Shown in pieces: positions 1-8,405 of a stretch of 64,000 nt of DNA. Below the pieces are notes generated by a model that saw only the letters and a program-made list of their open reading frames with translations, was not told the DNA's origin and did no database searches. The position numbers were made by a program, and so were the translations under genes. Within the stretch, counting starts at the first letter, position 1, and the number at the start of each line of letters is the position of its first letter. Source of the stretch: Halorubrum laminariae (GTDB taxonomy: Archaea > Halobacteriota > Halobacteria > Halobacteriales > Haloferacaceae); the NCBI RefSeq assembly GCF_024494655.1, contig NZ_JANHDL010000003.1:248001-312000 (forward strand), in the 5' to 3' direction.

Positions 1-969
1 GTAGACCCGCTCCGTCTCGGCGATCGGAACCGCCGACTGGCTCCCCTGGTCGCCGTTCTGTCCCGGCGCGTAGCCGGCGGTCTCGATGGCGAGGCTCGCG
101 TAGCCGAGCGCGCGCTTCGCCGGGTTGTCGGTGATCGTGAGCGTCTGTACCTTCTCGGTCGGGATCGAGCCGCTGTAGCGGCGGAAGAGCCCGCGCTCGT
201 ATCGCAGTTCGTCGCCGGCGCGTGAGAGCCGGAACCCGTAGTAGTTCGAGAACGCGACGCCTGCGCCGAGCACCCACGACACTAGGAACAGACCGCCGAC
301 GGCGACGATCGCGGTTGCGGTGAGCGCGGCAGCGTCCGCGTCCGGAAGGAAACCCGAGAGCACTGGGAAAGAGCCGGAGCTCAGAAACGCCAGAAGACCG
401 ATCAGTCGCCCGTCGAACGAGAGCGCACCGACGAGCGCCAGTTCCTTCGGAGAGATGGCGAACAGGTCCGTCTCCCCCTTCGCGCTCGTCCCGCCGGCCG
501 ACGCCGTCCCGTCGGCGTCGCCCTCCGTACGTTTCTCGCCGTCTGCACCACTCTTCCGACGCTGGACCTCCCGTTGAATCCGGGTCGACTCGGAGGGCGT
601 GACGAACCGGATCGAGCCCTCGGTGCTCGACCCCCCAGCCGTCTCTAGGTCAACGGCTGCGATCCCGATCGCTCGCTGGATCACGCTCTGACTCACGTCG
701 ACGTTCTGGATCCGGCGGTACGGGATCTCCCGCTCGCGCCGGGAGATCACGCCCGACGCGATGTCGAGGGTGTCGGGCGTGAGTTCGTAGTCGAACCGCC
801 GGTAGTACGCCGTCTCGTAGCCGAACGCGGCGAGAAGCAGCGCCCCGGCGGCTCCGACGGCGAGCGGTAGCCCCCAGTCGTTGCTGTTCACCACGAAGAA
901 GGCGACGACGACGAACCCCGAGACCTTCTGGAGCGCGCGGTACGGGATCGACTGGGGCGCGAGTTTCAC
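1..969 (-). CDS. PH domain-containing membrane protein (YdbT-like, bPH2), 3' end outside window
   Basis: The start is GTG at 969, giving VKLAPQSIPYRALQKVSG, and the frame stays open to base 1, so the C-terminus is missing. Hydrophobic helices alternate with two bacterial-PH (bPH2) type segments. Each has the typical ending in which a hydrophobic helix is followed by 'YRRFDYELTPDTLDI.SGVISRREREIPYRRIQNVDV', seen again as 'FRRYSGSIPTEKVQTLTI'. This is the layout of YdbT/YdbS pairs, which are membrane proteins of unknown biochemical function. The start overlaps the stop of the upstream bPH2 gene (GTGA), so the two are probably translationally coupled and may form one complex. Confidence 0.85.
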   Translation of the reverse strand, partial: MKLAPQSIPYRALQKVSGFVVVAFFVVNSNDWGLPLAVGAAGALLLAAFGYETAYYRRFDYELTPDTLDIASGVISRREREIPYRRIQNVDVSQSVIQRAIGIAAVDLETAGGSSTEGSIRFVTPSESTRIQREVQRRKSGADGEKRTEGDADGTASAGGTSAKGETDLFAISPKELALVGALSFDGRLIGLLAFLSSGSFPVLSGFLPDADAAALTATAIVAVGGLFLVSWVLGAGVAFSNYYGFRLSRAGDELRYERGLFRRYSGSIPTEKVQTLTITDNPAKRALGYASLAIETAGYAPGQNGDQGSQSAVPIAETERVY

Positions 970-1430
970 ACCGCGTCCTCCCCGTCGGCGCGGATCGCCA
1001 GTCGCTTCAGCTCCTCGCGGAGGTCGCTCGCCCCGCTCGGCGTCAGCCCCGGGATCCGGACGTCCGCGCCGCGGGAGCCGGCGGTGTACACCACACAGGA
1101 GGCGAGGCCGACGCCGCGCTCGATCGGCCCGCGCCGCGAGTCGACGTGTTGGATCCGCACCAGCGGTACGGTGGTCCGGACCTGTGTGATCACGCCGCGA
1201 TCGAGGTACAGCGCGTCCTCGCGGATCTCGTAGCTCCAGCGTCGATACTTCAAAATGGCGTGCGCGACGCCGACGACGAGCACGACGCCGCCGGCCGCGA
1301 CCGGTGTCCATCGCGGGAGGTCGACCACGTAGGCCGCTGCCGCGAACGGGAGGGCGGCCACCAAGGCGACGAGCGCTGCGCGGAGGATCCACACGACCCG
1401 TACGCGGGGATGAAGCGACTGGGCGGTCAT
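966..1430 (-). CDS. PH domain-containing protein (YdbS-like, bPH2)
   Basis: A 154-residue protein starting MTAQSLHPRVRVVWILRAAL. Two N-terminal membrane helices (about 12-62) are followed by one bPH2 domain with 'YEIREDALYLDRGVITQVRTTVPLVRIQHVD'. It is the small partner of the downstream larger bPH2 protein, and its stop overlaps that gene's GTG start. An in-frame ATG at 1451 would add seven residues; the start here was chosen because family members usually begin just before the 'LHPRVR' segment. The biochemical role is unknown; membrane localisation is inferred from hydrophobicity. Confidence 0.85.
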   Translation of the reverse strand: MTAQSLHPRVRVVWILRAALVALVAALPFAAAAYVVDLPRWTPVAAGGVVLVVGVAHAILKYRRWSYEIREDALYLDRGVITQVRTTVPLVRIQHVDSRRGPIERGVGLASCVVYTAGSRGADVRIPGLTPSGASDLREELKRLAIRADGEDAV

Positions 1431-1557
1431 CGGTCCGCCCTCGTCACGCATCGAAGAGTCATACACGTGGGTTGTCTCCAACGCATAATAATCCCCGGCA
1501 GTCGTCGCGGATGCAGACCAGACGCGGAGAGTACAGATCGGACGCCGCGGACCCAAC

Positions 1558-2241
1558 TCAGACCCGACGAATGCGGTCTGCCGTCACGTCGATCGGGTCG
1601 GCGACGTGCGCGATCGGCTCGCAGTCGGGTCGATCGAACCCGTTGGCCTCAAACAGTGTGTTCGCCCGGAGATCGACGCGGGCCTCGCGGAGCGTCCACG
1701 GCTCGTGAGCGATCGCGCCGACGTAAAGCCCCTTCCCGGACGTGTAAAACCGGTAGTTCTCGACGAGGAACGCGTCGCACGATCCCGGTTCCGGCACGTA
1801 CGTGTCTCCGACCGGTTCGTAGGTCGCGTCGAAGCGTACGTGCGGAGCATCGCGGTGGGTCCGACGGCTGGTGAACCGGACTGTCTCCCCGTCGCGACGC
1901 ACCGTCATCTCGGCGCGGTAGTACGGCAGTGAGAACAGCCGGCGCGCAACCGCGACCCCAATCCGGTCGTCGGCGTCGAGGTTGTAGAAGTAGACGCCGG
2001 GTCCCGCCGGTCCCTCGACGTAGGTCCGGAGGTTCAGCTCCGGGAACGAGAGCCCGAACGGCGACCCGCGCGGGCGGATATCGTCCATCGCGAACGCGAC
2101 GACGCCGAGGTACGCGTCGCCGTCGTGCGTGGCGACCGAGAGGCCCGAGGGGAGCGTCTCGTCGACGATGGCGGGATCGACCGTCCAGTGGCAGAACAGT
2201 CCGTCTTGCCACGTCATCTCCAGCCAGCGAGGAACGGTCAT
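1558..2241 (-). CDS. YqjF family protein (DUF2071)
   Basis: A 227-residue protein with the DUF2071/YqjF signature: an N-terminal 'W..GLFCHWTVDPAIVDETLPSGLSV', then 'YLGVVAFAMDDIRPRG', then 'FPELNLRTYV' and a conserved 'YTSGKGLYVGAIAHEPWTLREARV' near the C-terminus. The family is related to acetoacetate decarboxylase-fold proteins, but no reaction is established. It has no membrane segment and no signal peptide. It is a single gene, separated by 49 bp from the downstream CDF transporter gene on the same strand. Confidence 0.85.
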   Translation of the reverse strand: MTVPRWLEMTWQDGLFCHWTVDPAIVDETLPSGLSVATHDGDAYLGVVAFAMDDIRPRGSPFGLSFPELNLRTYVEGPAGPGVYFYNLDADDRIGVAVARRLFSLPYYRAEMTVRRDGETVRFTSRRTHRDAPHVRFDATYEPVGDTYVPEPGSCDAFLVENYRFYTSGKGLYVGAIAHEPWTLREARVDLRANTLFEANGFDRPDCEPIAHVADPIDVTADRIRRV

Positions 2242-2290
2242 ACCGGACGTAGGTGCTGGACGGACAAAGGCGGTGCGCCGAGGGGGGGAC

Positions 2291-3241
2291 TCAGAGCGGA
2301 CCGCCGCCCGATGGTCTGTCCGACGACCCGCTCATCGACTCCTCGGCGTCCTTCCACTCGCCGAGGCCGGACGGGTCGAGGTGGACGTGAACGTCGCCAA
2401 TGTCGTCGACCGCGCGGAGCCCCGTGATGAGTTCCGTCTCAACATCGTGGGCGTCGTGCAGCGTCATCGTGCCGTCGACCTCGACGTGCACCTCGACCTC
2501 CAAGTCGGTCCCGTCGTAGTACACGGTGAGGTCGTGGACGCCCTCGACGGCCGGGTGGTCGCGCAGCGCCGCGATGACGCGATCGCGGTCGGCGTCAGGC
2601 GGCGCGGCACCGACCAGATACGTCACGTTCTCGCGGCCGATATCGATTCCCTGATACACGACGAGGACGCTGACGAGCGCCCCGGCTATCGGATCGAGGA
2701 CGGGGAATTCGAGGAAGACGCCGAAGACGCCGACAAGCGCTGCGATGGTCGTGTAGATGTCGTTGAGGCAGTCTGCCGAGAGCGCAGTCAGCGCCGTCGA
2801 CCCGAGCGATTCGTTCACCCGCTCTGTGTACCAGTAGAGAGCGTACATATCGGCCACCGCGAAAAGCAGCGCCGCGACCAGAATCGGGCTTGCCGAGACC
2901 TCCGTCGGACCGATCAGCCCCGCGACCGATTCCCGCAACAGGAGGAGCCCGAGGATCACGATCGTCGCGCCGACGAAGAGCGCCGTCAGCGGTTCGATCC
3001 GCTGGTGACCGTGCGGGTGGGTCTCGTCCGGATCGTCGTATCGCGCGCCACCCCAGACGAGGACGACCGCGCTCGCGACGAGGTCCGCGACGGAGTGGGC
3101 CGCGTCGGCGACGAGCGCGACGCTCCCGAAGGTGATCCCGGCCGCGCCCTCGATGAGGATCTTCGCCAGATTCCCGAGGACGTTCACCGCCGCGGCTCGC
3201 TGGAACCGCCCTTTCTCGCTCCCAGAACCGGGGCCCCACAT
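2291..3241 (-). CDS. Cation diffusion facilitator (CDF) family metal exporter
   Basis: A 316-residue protein with about six membrane helices. Helix II has the CDF metal site 'SVALVADAAHSVADL' (Ser-x-Ala...D-A-x-H-S-x-x-D), and the fifth-helix half has 'ALSADCLNDIYTT', again giving Asp/Asn ligands. The cytoplasmic C-terminal domain contains 'HPAVEGVHDLTVYYDGTDLEVEVHVEVDGTMTLHDAH', typical of the CDF dimerisation domain. It is expected to export zinc, manganese or a related divalent metal in exchange for protons; the substrate cannot be fixed from sequence. Confidence 0.93.
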   Translation of the reverse strand: MWGPGSGSEKGRFQRAAAVNVLGNLAKILIEGAAGITFGSVALVADAAHSVADLVASAVVLVWGGARYDDPDETHPHGHQRIEPLTALFVGATIVILGLLLLRESVAGLIGPTEVSASPILVAALLFAVADMYALYWYTERVNESLGSTALTALSADCLNDIYTTIAALVGVFGVFLEFPVLDPIAGALVSVLVVYQGIDIGRENVTYLVGAAPPDADRDRVIAALRDHPAVEGVHDLTVYYDGTDLEVEVHVEVDGTMTLHDAHDVETELITGLRAVDDIGDVHVHLDPSGLGEWKDAEESMSGSSDRPSGGGPL

Positions 3242-3430
3242 TCGTTCGAACCGTCGGTGGCCGCGTTTAAGAACCTCGTGGACGAGACGTCGGCGGGGGC
3301 GGGTCCAGATTCGAACACCGAGAACTCTCTCCCTTTGATGCTCTCAACACCGGCGAAAAATCCCCTAGATGGCAAAAACGCCTATTCTCTCGTCACCACC
3401 TGCGTATCACAGCTGAGGATTGGCGGTCGA

Positions 3431-3440
3431 TACTTATATA
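3431..3440 (+). promoter_or_regulatory. TATA box of the pilin-like gene (leaderless promoter)
   Basis: The sequence tacttatata is centred about 27 bp upstream of the ATG at 3463. This spacing would place transcription start at or next to the start codon, the usual leaderless arrangement in haloarchaea. Confidence 0.6.
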
Positions 3441-3462
3441 CGACGACGACGAACGGTTCAGT

Positions 3463-4878
3463 ATGACTATCGGCGAGCGCGGCCAGAGCGAGGTGATCGG
3501 CGTCGTGCTCCTGCTGGGGATCACCATCGCCGCCGTGACGGCCACGGTGGCGACGGGGAGCGTCGCGCTCGGGTTGGTCACCGACGAGGCCCAGTCGGCG
3601 GGCGTGGAAAACGGGATGTCACAGCTCTCCTCGCAGTCCAGCCTCGTCGCGCTCGGCGAGGCGGACGCGCGCCGGTTCGACCTCGGCTCCGTCGACGGCG
3701 GGCAGCTCCGGCTCGACGAGAACGCGGGGCGAGTCGAGGTGCGGATCGAAGATGGGACGGACGGAGACACGACGGTCTACAACGACTCGATCGGGACGCT
3801 GGAGTACGTCGGGGAAGATCGCACCGTCGCGCTCCAGGGCGGCGGCGTCTGGACCGCCTCGAACGGCTACGGACGGATGATATCGCCGCCGGAGTACCAC
3901 TACCGAGGGACAACGCTTACGTTCCCGGTCGTCCGGCTCAATGGATCGGAGGAGTACCCGCAGCGGGGAACCGGCGTCGTGCGTCAGCCTCCGAACGCCT
4001 CTAGCGGAGTCACCGAAACGGCGAATCCCCTCGAAGACGGAACCGTCGTCGTCGAGGTGCAAAGCGACTACTACGAGGGGTGGTACGACTTCTTCAGCCA
4101 GCGCGCCGACGGCTCGGTGACGAAGTACGACGAGAACCGGACGACCGTCGCGCGGCTGGTCACGCCACTCCAACTTCGCGATCGACCGCTGTCGATAGGA
4201 ACGGGGGGAGTTACTAACCCGAGCGGGAAACTCGATGAGAGTAAGTACAGCACCGGGAACACGCATCCGTCGCCGGAACCGCTCATTCGGGAACAGATCG
4301 CAGATGGCGAGGCCAACGGAACCGATATCTCCGAATGTTTCGACAGTGACGGATCGTGCACATCCGGTCTGTATTACACCGATAGTGGCTATGAAGTGAG
4401 CGACAGCGTCGATTTCAACACGACTGAAGGAGACATTAGGATCGTCGTCGACGGGGACTTCGATATCGAAAGCGAGACGCTGGAGATCGAAGACGACACC
4501 GATAACGACGTTCGCTACTATATCAACGGGTCGATGAACGTCGACAAACCGACCATCGGGACGGCCGCGGAGTCGGTCGATGCCGATCGGACACAGTTCT
4601 ACGTCAACGGCGACGGAATATCCGAAGATAACAAAGGAATGGGTAATGCCGAAATCGACGCGATCATCTACGCCCCGAATGCTAATCTCGACATTACGGG
4701 AAATCCGACACTCCGCGGCGTGTTCGTGTTTTATGAGGCAAATATCAACGGGAACGTGGATATCCAGTACGACTCGTCGGTCGCTGATCTCGAACTCAGC
4801 GAGGTCCTGCAGGACGATCAAAACGTGATCACCTACCTCCACGTGACCGAGAACGTCGTCGAGGTCGATTTTGACTAG
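3463..4878 (+). CDS. Type IV pilin-like surface protein (DUF7289-type)
   Basis: A 471-residue protein that begins MTIGERGQSEVIGVVLLLG and continues into one hydrophobic helix (about 9-40). This is the class III signal seen on archaeal pilins and archaellins, with cleavage expected near the Arg-Gly-Gln-Ser-Glu segment by a PibD-type peptidase. The remainder is a large Thr/Asn/Asp-rich extracellular region with several N-x-S/T sites. The C-terminal part (from about residue 300) is repetitive beta-like sequence ('GDFDIESETLEIEDDTDNDVRYYINGSMNV'). Predicted role: cell-surface adhesion or assembly. No pilus ATPase genes lie nearby. Confidence 0.8.
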   Translation: MTIGERGQSEVIGVVLLLGITIAAVTATVATGSVALGLVTDEAQSAGVENGMSQLSSQSSLVALGEADARRFDLGSVDGGQLRLDENAGRVEVRIEDGTDGDTTVYNDSIGTLEYVGEDRTVALQGGGVWTASNGYGRMISPPEYHYRGTTLTFPVVRLNGSEEYPQRGTGVVRQPPNASSGVTETANPLEDGTVVVEVQSDYYEGWYDFFSQRADGSVTKYDENRTTVARLVTPLQLRDRPLSIGTGGVTNPSGKLDESKYSTGNTHPSPEPLIREQIADGEANGTDISECFDSDGSCTSGLYYTDSGYEVSDSVDFNTTEGDIRIVVDGDFDIESETLEIEDDTDNDVRYYINGSMNVDKPTIGTAAESVDADRTQFYVNGDGISEDNKGMGNAEIDAIIYAPNANLDITGNPTLRGVFVFYEANINGNVDIQYDSSVADLELSEVLQDDQNVITYLHVTENVVEVDFD

Positions 4879-4964
4879 GAATGGCCGGTTGTGACCGCGT
4901 TCGACCCCTACCGCGGCACCGTCGTAACGTCTAAGAACGAAACGCTCCTCGGTCACGGTAATGA

Positions 4965-5687
4965 ATGATGAGTCTTTCGTCCGAGGTGGTCCCCGTGGGC
5001 GTCGAGATTAAGGAGACGGAGGTGAGCGACGAGGCGTTCGAGGAGATGAAAGTGTTCGTGAGAGATTACCTCGCGGCCAGCGTTGAGAGCGAGGAAGACG
5101 GCGGCCGGATGCGGTGGTACCCGTGGCACTCGGCTGACTATCGGTTCAACCATATCCTCAACGTCGTGGAGTTGGCGACCGAAATCGCAGAGAGCGAGGG
5201 CGCTGACCTCGACGTGGTCCGCGTCGCGGCGGTGTTTCACGACGTGGCGAAACTGGAAGCCGAACAGGACGTACACGCCGAGGCCGGTGCGCGCGTCGCC
5301 CGCGAGTACCTCACGAGTCGCGGCGACTACCCGGAGTGGTTCGTCGAGGAGGTGTGCGGCGCGGTCGTCGACCACTCGTACACGGGCGACCTCGACGACG
5401 TGTCCCTGGAGAGTCGGTGTTTGATCGAGGCCGACGTGCTCGACAAGGTTGGTGCGAACGGTGCCGTCCTGATGTTGTTGCGGATGGGCTACGAGTCTCG
5501 CACGCACATGGACGCCGCGAAGATGGTCGACCGCGTTCTGGAGCGCGCACACGACCACACCGAACGCGTCGTCTCCGACAGCGCGGAGAGCATCGCACAC
5601 CAGCGCATAAAGCGCGTGAAGTGGCTGCGCGAGTGGCTCGAAGAGGAGGTCTCGCGGATGGACGCTGACGGGGTCACCGACCGCTGA
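4965..5687 (+). CDS. HD domain-containing phosphohydrolase
   Basis: A 240-residue protein with the HD metal-binding pattern: His in 'RFNHILNVV', the HD pair in 'VAAVFHDVAKLE', further His in 'VDHSYTGD' and Asp in 'IEADVLDKVGANG'. The family hydrolyses phosphoester or nucleotide substrates; the substrate here is unknown. Three in-frame starts exist: ATG 4965, ATG 4968 and GTG 4995. The last gives VGVEIKETEVSDEAF and may be the true start, because conservation appears to begin there. A stretch of short GC-rich repeats follows the stop. Confidence 0.85.
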   Translation: MMSLSSEVVPVGVEIKETEVSDEAFEEMKVFVRDYLAASVESEEDGGRMRWYPWHSADYRFNHILNVVELATEIAESEGADLDVVRVAAVFHDVAKLEAEQDVHAEAGARVAREYLTSRGDYPEWFVEEVCGAVVDHSYTGDLDDVSLESRCLIEADVLDKVGANGAVLMLLRMGYESRTHMDAAKMVDRVLERAHDHTERVVSDSAESIAHQRIKRVKWLREWLEEEVSRMDADGVTDR

Positions 5688-5700
5688 GGCGAGCCGGCGT

Positions 5701-5780
5701 CGGCAGCGTCGGAAGCATTGGAAGCATCGGCGGCGTCGGAAGCACCGACCGGTTCGGACCGGTTCGGACCGGTTCGGGCC
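5701..5780. repeat. Short tandem repeats after the HD gene
   Basis: Variants of ggaagcatc/ggcgtc are followed by three perfect copies of the 10-bp unit gaccggttcg (5747-5776). The stretch lies between the HD gene and yhbY. Each unit contains the palindrome ACCGGT. No gene is seen here. Confidence 0.7.
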
Positions 5781-5833
5781 GATACCGACCGCCGAACATC
5801 AAGCTTCAATGCTCGCGGGCGTGTGTGGACGGT

Positions 5834-6079
5834 ATGAGTGACCAACAGCTTCGAAAGGAGGCGCACGATCTCGACGTCACCGTCTGGGTCGGGAAACACG
5901 GTATCGACTCGGTCGTCGACGAACTCGACGACCAGCTCGACGATCGGAAGCTCGTCAAGGTGAAGTTCCTCCGGGCCGCCCGGGGCGGAACGACGACCGA
6001 CGAACTCGCCGCGGAACTGGCCGATGCGGTCGACGCCGACCTGATCGAGACGCGCGGGAACACGGCGGTGCTCCACTGA
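5834..6079 (+). CDS. YhbY/CRM family RNA-binding protein
   Basis: An 81-residue protein, essentially a single CRM (CRS1/YhbY) domain, with the GxxG RNA-binding loop in 'VWVGKHGIDS' and the basic strand 'KLVKVKFLRAARGG'. Relatives bind ribosomal RNA or group II introns; in archaea a role in ribosome biogenesis is presumed. A start at 5825 is possible, but ATG 5834 gives MSDQQLRKEAHDLDV, which matches family N-termini. The stop and the start of the mechanosensitive channel gene overlap as TGATG, so the two are probably co-translated. Confidence 0.9.
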   Translation: MSDQQLRKEAHDLDVTVWVGKHGIDSVVDELDDQLDDRKLVKVKFLRAARGGTTTDELAAELADAVDADLIETRGNTAVLH

Positions 6080-6972
6080 TGGCCGCGGCGGCCCCGTCTG
6101 GAGCCGTCGTCGCGATCGGCGGCGCGTTGAGCCCGTACTTCGGTCCGTTCACGGACACGGTCGTCGACGCGGCGACGTTCTTCGCCGTGCTCGTAGTCGT
6201 GTCCGTGGTCTTTAAGATAGTCATCATGCCGCTGTCAGTGCGAGTGTTCAACCGTCGCGGCCTCGACGACCACGCCCGGAAGCCGGTCCAGAAGCTGCTT
6301 GCGTTCGTGGTGTTCTTCGTCGGGATCACGGTCGCGTTCGGTGCGGCCGGCTACGGCGACTTCCTGCAGTCGCTTGCGACGATCGGAGCCGCGGCGACGC
6401 TCGCCATCGGCTTCGCGCTTCAGGACGTGCTCAAGAACTTCGTCGCGGGCGTGTTCATCTTCACGGACAAGCCGTTCCGGATCGGCGACTGGATCGAGTG
6501 GCAGGGGAACTCCGGCGTCGTCGAGGACATCTCCATGCGAGTCACTCGCGTCCGGACGTTCGACAACGAACTGCTCACGGTGCCGAACAGTGTACTCACC
6601 GGTGACGTGATCAAAAACCCCGTCGCGAAGAAGACGCTCCGACTGAAGTTCGTCTTCGGGATTGACTACGAGGACGACATCGACAAAGCAACTGAGATAA
6701 TCGTCGAGGAAGCAGAGCGGAGCGACGCGATCTTGGACGATCCCGCCCCGTCGGTGCGGCTGACCGAACTGGCCGACTCGTACGTCGGGCTCCAGTCGCG
6801 TATCTGGATCGAGGATCCCTCGCGAGCGGACTTCGTGAAGGCCCGCGCCGACTACGTGAAGGCGGTCAAAGAGCGGTTCGACGAGGAGGACATCTCGATC
6901 CCGTTCCCGCAGCGGACCGTCTCGGGACGGAACGCGTGGGCGGAGCCGAGCGCGTTCGGCGACGGATCGTAG
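6079..6972 (+). CDS. Small-conductance mechanosensitive channel, MscS family
   Basis: A 297-residue protein with three N-terminal membrane helices. The pore-lining third helix, 'LQSLATIGAAATLAIGFALQDVLKNFVAGVFIF', is followed by the MscS beta domain: 'DKPFRIGDWIEWQGNSGVVEDISMRVTRVRTFDNELLTVPNSVL'. It is predicted to release solutes on hypo-osmotic shock, which fits the potassium uptake genes immediately downstream. It starts inside the stop of yhbY (TGATG). Confidence 0.95.
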   Translation: MAAAAPSGAVVAIGGALSPYFGPFTDTVVDAATFFAVLVVVSVVFKIVIMPLSVRVFNRRGLDDHARKPVQKLLAFVVFFVGITVAFGAAGYGDFLQSLATIGAAATLAIGFALQDVLKNFVAGVFIFTDKPFRIGDWIEWQGNSGVVEDISMRVTRVRTFDNELLTVPNSVLTGDVIKNPVAKKTLRLKFVFGIDYEDDIDKATEIIVEEAERSDAILDDPAPSVRLTELADSYVGLQSRIWIEDPSRADFVKARADYVKAVKERFDEEDISIPFPQRTVSGRNAWAEPSAFGDGS

Positions 6973-7064
6973 GCGTTCTCCGATAGCTGTCACCGAGCAT
7001 TCTCCGACATCTGTCACCGATCCCGATAGTAACGAACTTGAGGATCGGGTAACTGGTTGGTGCC

Positions 7065-8402
7065 ATGCACGTGGTCATCATCGGAGCCGGTGAGGTCGGG
7101 ACGAGCACCGCGGCCAGCCTGGCGTCGGACCACGACGTGGTCGTCATCGACTGCGATGCCGACCGCACGGAGGATCTCAAGTACCAGTACGACGTGCTCA
7201 CCATCACCGGCGACGGAACCGACTCGTCGGTCCAAGATCGGGCCGATGTCGCCGACGCCGACATGCTCATCGCCTGCACGGACGACGACCGGACGAACCT
7301 CGTCGCCTGCGGGACCGCGAAGACCTTCGGCGATCCCTTCACGATCGCCCGGGTGAAGAGCACATCATACCTGAGGACATGGAAACGCGACGAGGCGGCC
7401 TTCGGCGTCGACTTCCTCGTCTGTACGGACCTCCTCACCGCGGAGAACATCGTCCGCGTCATCGGCCTGCCGGCCGCGATCGACGTCGACCCGTTTGCCG
7501 GCGGTCTCGTCCAGATGGCCGAGTTCGAGATCGACGCGACGAGCCCGGTGGCCGATCAGACGGTCGCGGAGGCCGACCGATTCGAATCGCTCACCTTCGT
7601 CGGCATCTTCCGCGACGGCGAAATGGAGATCCCCCGCGGCGATACGCGGATCTGTCCGGGCGACCGGGCGGTCGTCGTCGGGAGCCCGGAGAGCGTCCAA
7701 GCGTTCGCGAACGACATTGCACCCGACACCACGCCGAACGACGCCGACGAGATCGTCATCGTCGGCGGCAGCGAGATCGGGTATCAGACCGCGCGGATCC
7801 TCGAAGAGCGCGGCCTCAACTCGCGGCTCATCGAGCAGGACGGAGAGCGGGCGCGATGGCTCGCGGAACAGCTCCCGGACACCGTCGTGATGGAACACGA
7901 CGCGACGGACACGGAGTTCCTGTCCCGCGAGCACGTCGACGAGGCCGACATCGTCGTCACCGCGCTCGACTCCGACGAGCGGAACCTGCTGGCGGCGGTA
8001 CTGGCGAAGCGCCTCGGCGTCGATCGGGTCGTGAGCGTCGTCGACAGCGCCGACTACGTCACCGTCTTCGAGGAGATCGGTATCGACGTGGCGATCAACC
8101 CACGGACGGTGACCGCGGAGGAGATCATCCGGTTCACCTTCGAGAGCGTCGCCGAGAACATCGCGGTCCTCGAAAACGATCAGGCGGAGGTCCTCGAGCT
8201 GGAACTCGACGAGGGATGTGCCCTGGTGGGGCGGCCGATCCGCGAACTCGTCGAGGAGATCGACGCCAAGTTCGTCATCGGCGCGATCGTTCGGAACCGA
8301 AAGCACGTCACGCCGCGCGGGGACACCGTCCTCCGGCCGGGCGACCATGTGATCGTGCTCGTCGAGACCGCGTTCACGACTGAACTGGCCTCGATGGCCT
8401 GA
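7065..8402 (+). CDS. trkA: Trk potassium uptake system regulatory subunit TrkA
   Basis: A 445-residue protein with two tandem RCK modules. The first Rossmann fold opens with 'VVIIGAGEVGTSTAASL' and an acidic 'VIDCDAD' nucleotide-ribose site; the second opens with 'IVIVGGSEIGYQTARIL'. Each is followed by a TrkA-C domain; the C-terminal one ends 'ALVGRPIRELVEEIDAKFVIGAIVRNRKHVTPRGDTVLRPGDHVIVLV'. TrkA binds NAD(H) or ATP and gates TrkH. It lies 3 bp upstream of the first trkH gene, indicating one operon. Confidence 0.96.
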   Translation: MHVVIIGAGEVGTSTAASLASDHDVVVIDCDADRTEDLKYQYDVLTITGDGTDSSVQDRADVADADMLIACTDDDRTNLVACGTAKTFGDPFTIARVKSTSYLRTWKRDEAAFGVDFLVCTDLLTAENIVRVIGLPAAIDVDPFAGGLVQMAEFEIDATSPVADQTVAEADRFESLTFVGIFRDGEMEIPRGDTRICPGDRAVVVGSPESVQAFANDIAPDTTPNDADEIVIVGGSEIGYQTARILEERGLNSRLIEQDGERARWLAEQLPDTVVMEHDATDTEFLSREHVDEADIVVTALDSDERNLLAAVLAKRLGVDRVVSVVDSADYVTVFEEIGIDVAINPRTVTAEEIIRFTFESVAENIAVLENDQAEVLELELDEGCALVGRPIRELVEEIDAKFVIGAIVRNRKHVTPRGDTVLRPGDHVIVLVETAFTTELASMA

Positions 8403-8405
8403 CCG

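Noticed and set aside
2129..3466. Long plus-strand open frame antisense to the CDF transporter gene
   Set aside because: The minus strand encodes a clear CDF protein with metal-site motifs. Long antisense frames are expected at this GC content, and the product has no recognisable domain.
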